Assembly: GCA_019635435.1 (NCBI GenBank)
Contig: JAHBZM010000001.1
Location: 620,001-684,000 of the forward strand
Length of the DNA stretch: 64,000 nucleotides
From: Ramlibacter sp.
Lineage (GTDB): Bacteria > Pseudomonadota > Gammaproteobacteria > Burkholderiales > Burkholderiaceae_C
Direction of reading: 5' to 3'
Positions 59,915 through 64,000 of the stretch are shown here, piece after piece (within the stretch, counting starts at the first letter, position 1; every line of letters starts with the position of its first letter). The notes beneath the pieces are model-generated. The model was not told the origin of the DNA. It did no database searches and saw only the letters and a list, made by a program, of their open reading frames with translations. Both the position numbers and the translations under genes were made by a program.

Positions 59915-59932
59915 CTGTCACACACCGTTCGT
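59915..59932 (+). promoter_or_regulatory. Possible PhoB (Pho-box-like) site upstream of phoX
   Basis: CTGTCAC-ACAC-CGTTCGT resembles a Pho box (two CTGTCAT half-sites 4 bp apart). The first half matches 6 of 7 and the second 4 of 7. It lies ~105 bp before the phosphatase start. Weak, single site. Confidence 0.3.
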
Positions 59933-60035
59933 AGGATCGCGCTCGTCGCACAGGCCGCAAGGCCCGTGCGAAGCAGTGAACTCCGGCTCCGCCTGGCCTG
60001 GCCATGGCGAGCCCATAACCATGGAACCCTACGAC

Positions 60036-61979
60036 ATGTCCCAACCCGTTCAAAACTCCCGCCGCGACATCCTGAAAATGTTCGCCGGTGTGCCCATGCT
60101 GCCCCTGACCACGGGCAGCCTGCTGTCGGTGGCATCGCTGACCGCCTGTGGCGGCAGCTCGGACACCAGCTACAAGTCCGCCAGCTTCTCGTCCATGGCC
60201 GCGCCCACGCTGGCCAACCCGGCCGCCATGGCCACCACCAGCGTGGCCTCGAGCCTGACCGTCAGCTTCAATGACGCGACCTCGCAGACCTACAAGCTGG
60301 CCTACCAGCCCTTCTTCGTCACCGGCGACATGGTGGCCGACGGCAAGGGCGGCAAGGTGCTGGCGGGCGGCTACTACGACATCAACAACCAGCCCATCAT
60401 CGACAAGTCGGTGGCGGGCAAGGAGCGCCAGTTCTTCTCGGACGCGCCCGATGGCATGTCGCTGCTCAAGCTGGACAAGCCCACCGTCTCGGGCGTCAAG
60501 GGCAACACGGTGTTTGCCGTGGTGCAGTTCGAATACACCACGCGCGACCAGGCCGGCGTGTCGGCCTATGGCCAGCTGCCGTCCCCCATCGCCGTGCTCA
60601 CGCTGGACCAGGACCCCGCCACGGGCAAGCTGTCCCTGGTCAAGTACCACAACGTGGACACCTCGTCGGTCAACGGCCTGTGGATCACCTGCGGCGCCAG
60701 CCTGTCGCCCTGGAACACGCACCTGTCCAGCGAAGAGTACGAGCCCGATGCCTCGCTGGCCACCAACACCCAGCTGCAGGGTTTCAGCAAGGCGCTGTAT
60801 GGCGACGCCGCCCGGGCCAACCCCTACCACTACGGCCACATGCCCGAAGTGACGGTCAACCCCGACGGCACGGGCTCCATCAAGAAGCACTACGGCATGG
60901 GCCGCATTTCCCACGAGCTGGTGCAGGTCATGCCCGACCAGCGCACCGTGATGATGGGCGACGATGCCACCAACGGCGGCCTGTTCATGTTCATTGCCAG
61001 CAAGGCCGCCGACCTGTCGGCTGGCACGCTGTACGTGGCCAAGTGGACGCAGACCAGCAGCGCCAGCGCCGGCGCCGCCACGCTGACCTGGATCAAGCTG
61101 GGCAGCGCCACCAGCGCCGAGGTCAAGGCCCTGATCGATGGGGGGATCAAGTCCTCGGACATCATGGACATCAAGACCAGCGATCCGGCCGATGCGACCT
61201 ACACCAAGATCAACTTCAACAAGACCTTCAACTGGATCAGGATCAAGCCTGGCATGGAGAAGGCCGCGGCGTTCCTGGAAACCCACCGCTACGCGGCCTT
61301 CATGGGCGGCAGCATGGGCCTGACCAAGAACGAAGGCACCACCGTGAATGCCAAGGACAAGGTGATGTACGCCGCCATGTCCGCGATCCGCGACTCCATG
61401 GTCAAGGGCAATGCGGCGTCGAAGGACATTGCCGTGGACAAGGCCATCCAGTCGGGCGCGGTCTACGCGCTCAACCTCAAGGGTGCGCAGAAAGACACCA
61501 GCGGCGCAGCCATCGACAGCGAGTGGGTGCCCGTGGACATGGCCGCGCCCGCCGCGCTGGTGGGTGAGGATCTGGCTACGGCGGATGCCCTGGGCAACCT
61601 GGCCAACGCCGCCAAGATTGCCAACCCCGACAACCTCAAGTACTCCGAGAAGCTGCGCACGCTGTTCATCGGCGAGGACAGCGGCATGCACGTCAACAAC
61701 TTCCTGTGGGCCTACAACGTGGACACCAAGGAGCTGGCGCGCATCCTGTCGTGCCCCGCGGGCGCGGAAAGCACCGGCCTGCACGCGGTGGACGAAGTCA
61801 ATGGCTGGACCTACGTCATGAGCAACTTCCAGCACCCGGGTGACTGGGAGTCGCCGCTGCATGACATCGTCAAGCCCACGCTGGATCCCCTGATCCGGGC
61901 CAACTACAAGGACCGCTTCGGCGCGGCGGTCGGCTACATCACGGCGGACGCCACGGCGCCCAAGCTGTCGAAGACCTGA
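60036..61979 (+). CDS. phoX: PhoX-family secreted alkaline phosphatase
   Basis: Periplasmic phosphatase for scavenging phosphate from organic esters, Tat-exported. ATG 60036 ('MSQPVQNSRRDILKMFAG') gives 647 residues; ATG 60021 would add 'MEPYD'. The twin-arginine signal 'SRRDILKMFAGVPMLPLTTGSLLSVASLTAC' also ends with a lipobox-like Cys. Family blocks include 'LWITCGASLSPWNTHLSSEEYEPDAS', 'GRISHELVQVMPDQRTVMMGDDATNGGLFMFIASKA', 'FIGEDSGMHVNNFLWAYN' and 'LHAVDEVNGWTYVMSNFQHPGDWE'. The Tat route fits cofactor (Ca/Fe) loading before export. It is a single gene with its own terminator. Confidence 0.9.
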   Translation: MSQPVQNSRRDILKMFAGVPMLPLTTGSLLSVASLTACGGSSDTSYKSASFSSMAAPTLANPAAMATTSVASSLTVSFNDATSQTYKLAYQPFFVTGDMVADGKGGKVLAGGYYDINNQPIIDKSVAGKERQFFSDAPDGMSLLKLDKPTVSGVKGNTVFAVVQFEYTTRDQAGVSAYGQLPSPIAVLTLDQDPATGKLSLVKYHNVDTSSVNGLWITCGASLSPWNTHLSSEEYEPDASLATNTQLQGFSKALYGDAARANPYHYGHMPEVTVNPDGTGSIKKHYGMGRISHELVQVMPDQRTVMMGDDATNGGLFMFIASKAADLSAGTLYVAKWTQTSSASAGAATLTWIKLGSATSAEVKALIDGGIKSSDIMDIKTSDPADATYTKINFNKTFNWIRIKPGMEKAAAFLETHRYAAFMGGSMGLTKNEGTTVNAKDKVMYAAMSAIRDSMVKGNAASKDIAVDKAIQSGAVYALNLKGAQKDTSGAAIDSEWVPVDMAAPAALVGEDLATADALGNLANAAKIANPDNLKYSEKLRTLFIGEDSGMHVNNFLWAYNVDTKELARILSCPAGAESTGLHAVDEVNGWTYVMSNFQHPGDWESPLHDIVKPTLDPLIRANYKDRFGAAVGYITADATAPKLSKT

Positions 61980-62010
61980 TAACGACAAAACCCATCCGGT
62001 CCAGCCGGTT

Positions 62011-62040
62011 GCCCGGCCTCCCGCGGAGGCCGGGCTTTTT
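62011..62040 (+). terminator. Intrinsic terminator after phoX
   Basis: GCCCGGCCTCC (62011-62021), loop CGC, GGAGGCCGGGC (62025-62035), then TTTTT. This is a perfect 11-bp stem with U-tract, a Rho-independent terminator for phoX, and may also stop the convergent AsnC-family gene ending at 62046. Confidence 0.92.
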
Positions 62041-62045
62041 GCTTT

Positions 62046-62531
62046 CTACGGGGTGGTTCGCGACAGCTGCCCCAGCGGCAGGCTGCTGCTGGCCTTGACC
62101 TCGCCCAGCGAAAAGCTGGTGTGCAGGTCCTTCACATTGGGCAGGTTCAGCAGCACCGTGCGCGCGAACTGCGAGAACGAGTCCAGGTCGCGGCTCACGA
62201 CCTGCAGCTCGAAGGTGCCCGCGCCGCTGATGTAGTGGCACGACACCACCTCGGGAATCTTCTGGATGGCCTCCTCCATCTCGCGGGTCAGCTCCGCCGT
62301 GTTGCGGTTGGCGTCCAGCCGCACAAAGGCCAGCACGCCCAGGCCGATCCGGTGGCGGTCGATCTCGGCGCGGTAGCCCTTGATGAAGCCACTTTCTTCC
62401 AGAGCCCGCACCCGCCGCCAGCACGGTGCCGCCGACAGGCCCACCCGCTGGGCCAGCTCGGCGTTGGTCAGGCGGGCGTCGGCCTGCAACTCGGTCAGGA
62501 TGGCGATGTCAAACTTGTCTAGTGTTTCCAT
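62046..62531 (-). CDS. Lrp/AsnC-family transcriptional regulator
   Basis: A 161-residue regulator from ATG 62531 ('METLDKFDIAIL'); ATG 62540 adds three residues. N-terminal HTH 'ILTELQADARLTNAELAQRVGLSAAPCWRRVRALEESGFIKGYRAEI', C-terminal RAM ligand domain with 'LGVLAFVRLDANRNTAELTREMEEAIQKIPEVVSCHYISGAGTFELQVVSRDLDSFSQFARTVLLNLPNVKDLHTSFSLGEVK'. It diverges from an indolepyruvate oxidoreductase gene and is the likely amino-acid-responsive regulator of it. Confidence 0.93.
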   Translation of the reverse strand: METLDKFDIAILTELQADARLTNAELAQRVGLSAAPCWRRVRALEESGFIKGYRAEIDRHRIGLGVLAFVRLDANRNTAELTREMEEAIQKIPEVVSCHYISGAGTFELQVVSRDLDSFSQFARTVLLNLPNVKDLHTSFSLGEVKASSSLPLGQLSRTTP

Positions 62532-62587
62532 AATTGGCAAAAATCAGCAAGATTCTTTCTCATATTAAGGTTATTTGGGCATAGAAC

Positions 62588-62623
62588 GCAAAGACTTATC
62601 TGAGCACTCGGCATACACTTTGC
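62588..62623. promoter_or_regulatory. Inverted repeat between Lrp/AsnC regulator and oxidoreductase
   Basis: GCAAAG (62588-62593) and CTTTGC (62618-62623), 24 bp apart, in the 178-bp divergent region. The placement suits Lrp-type multimeric binding. Short arms make it a candidate only. Confidence 0.35.
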
Positions 62624-62709
62624 ATTCAGTTAGAGGCGGCGCCCTACCCGGGGGCTGCCCATGCCATTGCCCACGAGGCAAACCCCCAGGCCACAGGAGA
62701 CCCACGAAC

Positions 62710-64000
62710 ATGAATGCCCCGCTGCCCGAACACATCCGCAAAGCGCTGGAAACCGTCACCCTCGACGACAAATACGCCCTCGATTACGGGCGGGCCTTCA
62801 TGAGCGGGGTGCAGGCCCTGGTCAAGCTGCCCATGCTGCAGCGCCTGCGCGACGCGCAGCAGGGCAAGAACACCGCAGGCTTCATCAGCGGCTACCGCGG
62901 TTCGCCGCTGGGCGGCTATGACCAGGCGTTGTGGAAAGCCAGCAAATACCTCAAGGCGCAGAACATCGTGTTCCAGCCCGGGGTCAACGAGGAGCTGGCG
63001 GCCACGGCGCTATGGGGCACCCAGCAACTGGGCTTCTCGCCCGCGGGCACCAACAGGTTCGACGGCGTGTTCGGCATCTGGTACGGCAAGGGCCCGGGGG
63101 TGGACCGCTGCTCGGACGTGTTCAAGCACGCCAACATGGCGGGCACCACGGAATACGGCGGCGTGATTGCCGTGGCCGGAGACGACCATGTCTCCAAGAG
63201 CTCGACCGCCGCGCACCAGAGCGACCACATCTTCAAGGCCTGTGGCCTGCCGGTGTTTTTCCCGGCCACGGTGCAGGAAATTCTTGACCTCGGCATCCAC
63301 GCCTTTGCCATGAGCCGCTTCTCGGGCGTGTGGGCCGGCATGAAGACGATCCAGGAAATCGTGGAGTCCAGCGCCACCGCCATGATCGACCCCGAGCGCG
63401 TGGAGATCAAGATCCCCACCGACTTCCAGATGCCGCCGGGCGGCGTGCACATCCGCTGGCCCGACCACGCGCTGGAGCAGGAGGCCCGCCTGTTCGACTA
63501 CAAATGGTATGCCGCGCTGGCCTACATCCGCGCCAACCGCCTGAACTACAACGTGATCGAAGGCCCGAACGACCGGCTTGGCCTGATCGCCAGCGGCAAG
63601 GCCTACAACGACACCCGCCAGGCCCTGCTGGACCTGGGGCTGGACGACGACAGCTGCCGCCAGCTGGGCATCCGCCTGCACAAGGTCGGCGTGGTCTGGC
63701 CGCTGGAGGCCCAGGGCACGCGCGAATTCGCCACCGGCCTGCGCGAAATCCTGGTGATCGAGGAAAAGCGCCAGGTCATCGAGTACCAGGTCAAGGAAGA
63801 GCTGTACAACTGGCGCGCCGATGTGCGCCCCAACGTCCTGGGCAAGTTCAACGAGGTCGAGGGCGATTACTCAGGCGGCGAATGGTCCATGCCCAACCCC
63901 AACGAAAACAAGCTGCTGCGCGCCAACGCCGACCTGTCGCCCGCGCTGATCGCGCGTGCCATTGCCCAGCGCATCAAGAAGATGGGCGTGGATGGCGACA
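62710..64000 (+). CDS. Indolepyruvate ferredoxin oxidoreductase (3' end outside window)
   Basis: Fused IorA/IorB-type 2-oxoacid oxidoreductase, oxidising arylpyruvates to acyl-CoA with a ferredoxin-like acceptor. ATG 62710, open through base 64000 (430 codons, out of ~1150-1200 usual). Seen here: 'ALDYGRAFMSGVQALVKLPMLQRLRDAQQGKNTAGFISGYRGSPLGGYDQALW', 'VFQPGVNEELAATALWGTQQ', 'FGIWYGKGPGVDRCSDVFKHANMAGTTEYGGVIAVAGDDHVSKSSTAAHQSDHIF', which are the pyrimidine-binding domain and active-site loops of the family. The thiamine-diphosphate domain, 4Fe-4S and gamma part lie outside. Phenylalanine/tyrosine/tryptophan breakdown is the probable role. Confidence 0.93.
   Translation, partial: MNAPLPEHIRKALETVTLDDKYALDYGRAFMSGVQALVKLPMLQRLRDAQQGKNTAGFISGYRGSPLGGYDQALWKASKYLKAQNIVFQPGVNEELAATALWGTQQLGFSPAGTNRFDGVFGIWYGKGPGVDRCSDVFKHANMAGTTEYGGVIAVAGDDHVSKSSTAAHQSDHIFKACGLPVFFPATVQEILDLGIHAFAMSRFSGVWAGMKTIQEIVESSATAMIDPERVEIKIPTDFQMPPGGVHIRWPDHALEQEARLFDYKWYAALAYIRANRLNYNVIEGPNDRLGLIASGKAYNDTRQALLDLGLDDDSCRQLGIRLHKVGVVWPLEAQGTREFATGLREILVIEEKRQVIEYQVKEELYNWRADVRPNVLGKFNEVEGDYSGGEWSMPNPNENKLLRANADLSPALIARAIAQRIKKMGVDGD

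Noticed and set aside
59916..59950. TGTCACA upstream of phoX as a third ECF41 promoter
   Set aside because: No CGTC at the required 16-bp spacing (nearest is 21 bp); the site fits a weak Pho box or chance better.
59907..61988. Reverse-strand open frame of ~690 residues opposite phoX
   Set aside because: Composition and lack of motifs mark it as a shadow of the PhoX gene.

Overview
The window is about 64 kb of GC-rich, densely packed chromosome, almost certainly from a betaproteobacterium of the Burkholderiales and most likely the Comamonadaceae (Hydrogenophaga, Rhodoferax, Polaromonas, Ramlibacter or Variovorax type). The reasons are the recA-recX and sucC-sucD-terC neighbourhoods, a type IV pilin followed by PglL-type ligases, a DUF3717/DUF1289 protein, a fused indolepyruvate oxidoreductase, and a short repeat family with 'CTGTAGTCC' cores. 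I see no tRNA, rRNA, insertion sequence, prophage or CRISPR array. The window opens inside recA and closes inside an indolepyruvate oxidoreductase gene.

Layout. (1) 1-5.1 kb: recA end, recX, argC (reverse), sucCD, a TerC-family protein. (2) 5.3-15.2 kb: a same-strand signalling operon with a CHASE2 Ser/Thr kinase, PP2C phosphatase, FHA protein, CHASE2 adenylate cyclase, class-II cyclic-nucleotide phosphodiesterase and a GAF-GspE/PilB-type ATPase. (3) 15.3-22 kb: pilin behind a sigma-54 promoter, two tandem PglL/TfpO-like ligases, moaC, a TfpX/TfpZ-type accessory protein, a BepA-like protease. (4) 22-24 kb: a reverse-strand TerC operon behind a yybP-ykoY (Mn2+) riboswitch. (5) 24-27.7 kb: DUF3717/DUF1289 protein, zinc-ribbon protein, YaeQ, a tandem 82-bp repeat, purB, a glutathione S-transferase. 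(6) 27.7-34.6 kb: an eight-gene reverse operon (FAD oxidoreductase, DUF1365, CFA-type methyltransferase, chalcone-isomerase-like, MFS, DUF3833 lipoprotein, SDR, SnoaL-like), then a periplasmic glutathione peroxidase. (7) 35.6-38.5 kb: ferritin-like di-iron protein, heptose-1-phosphate adenylyltransferase, an ECF41 sigma factor and its carboxymuconolactone-decarboxylase partner, each behind a matching ECF41 promoter. (8) 38.5-47.7 kb: a TetR-RND tripartite efflux operon next to a small ACP-ketosynthase-thioester-reductase cassette. (9) 47.7-64 kb: glnE, yhdP, nitrilase-family amidase, FixL/DctS-type two-component pair, mltA with a lysozyme-inhibitor-like lipoprotein, PhoX, Lrp/AsnC regulator, indolepyruvate oxidoreductase.

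How it fits together. Region 2 joins two writer/eraser pairs (kinase/phosphatase and cyclase/phosphodiesterase), each writer carrying its own CHASE2 sensor, to a secretion/pilus-type ATPase directly upstream of the major pilin. The simplest reading is extracytoplasmic control of type IV pilus or related machinery. Region 3 supplies the pilin and its likely glycosylation enzymes. Regions 6 and 7 hold lipid-modification and oxidative-stress genes. At least six copies of a ~60-bp dispersed repeat lie in the window, and several provide the stop or start codons of neighbouring genes.

All functional calls come from reading motifs and context. No database search was run.
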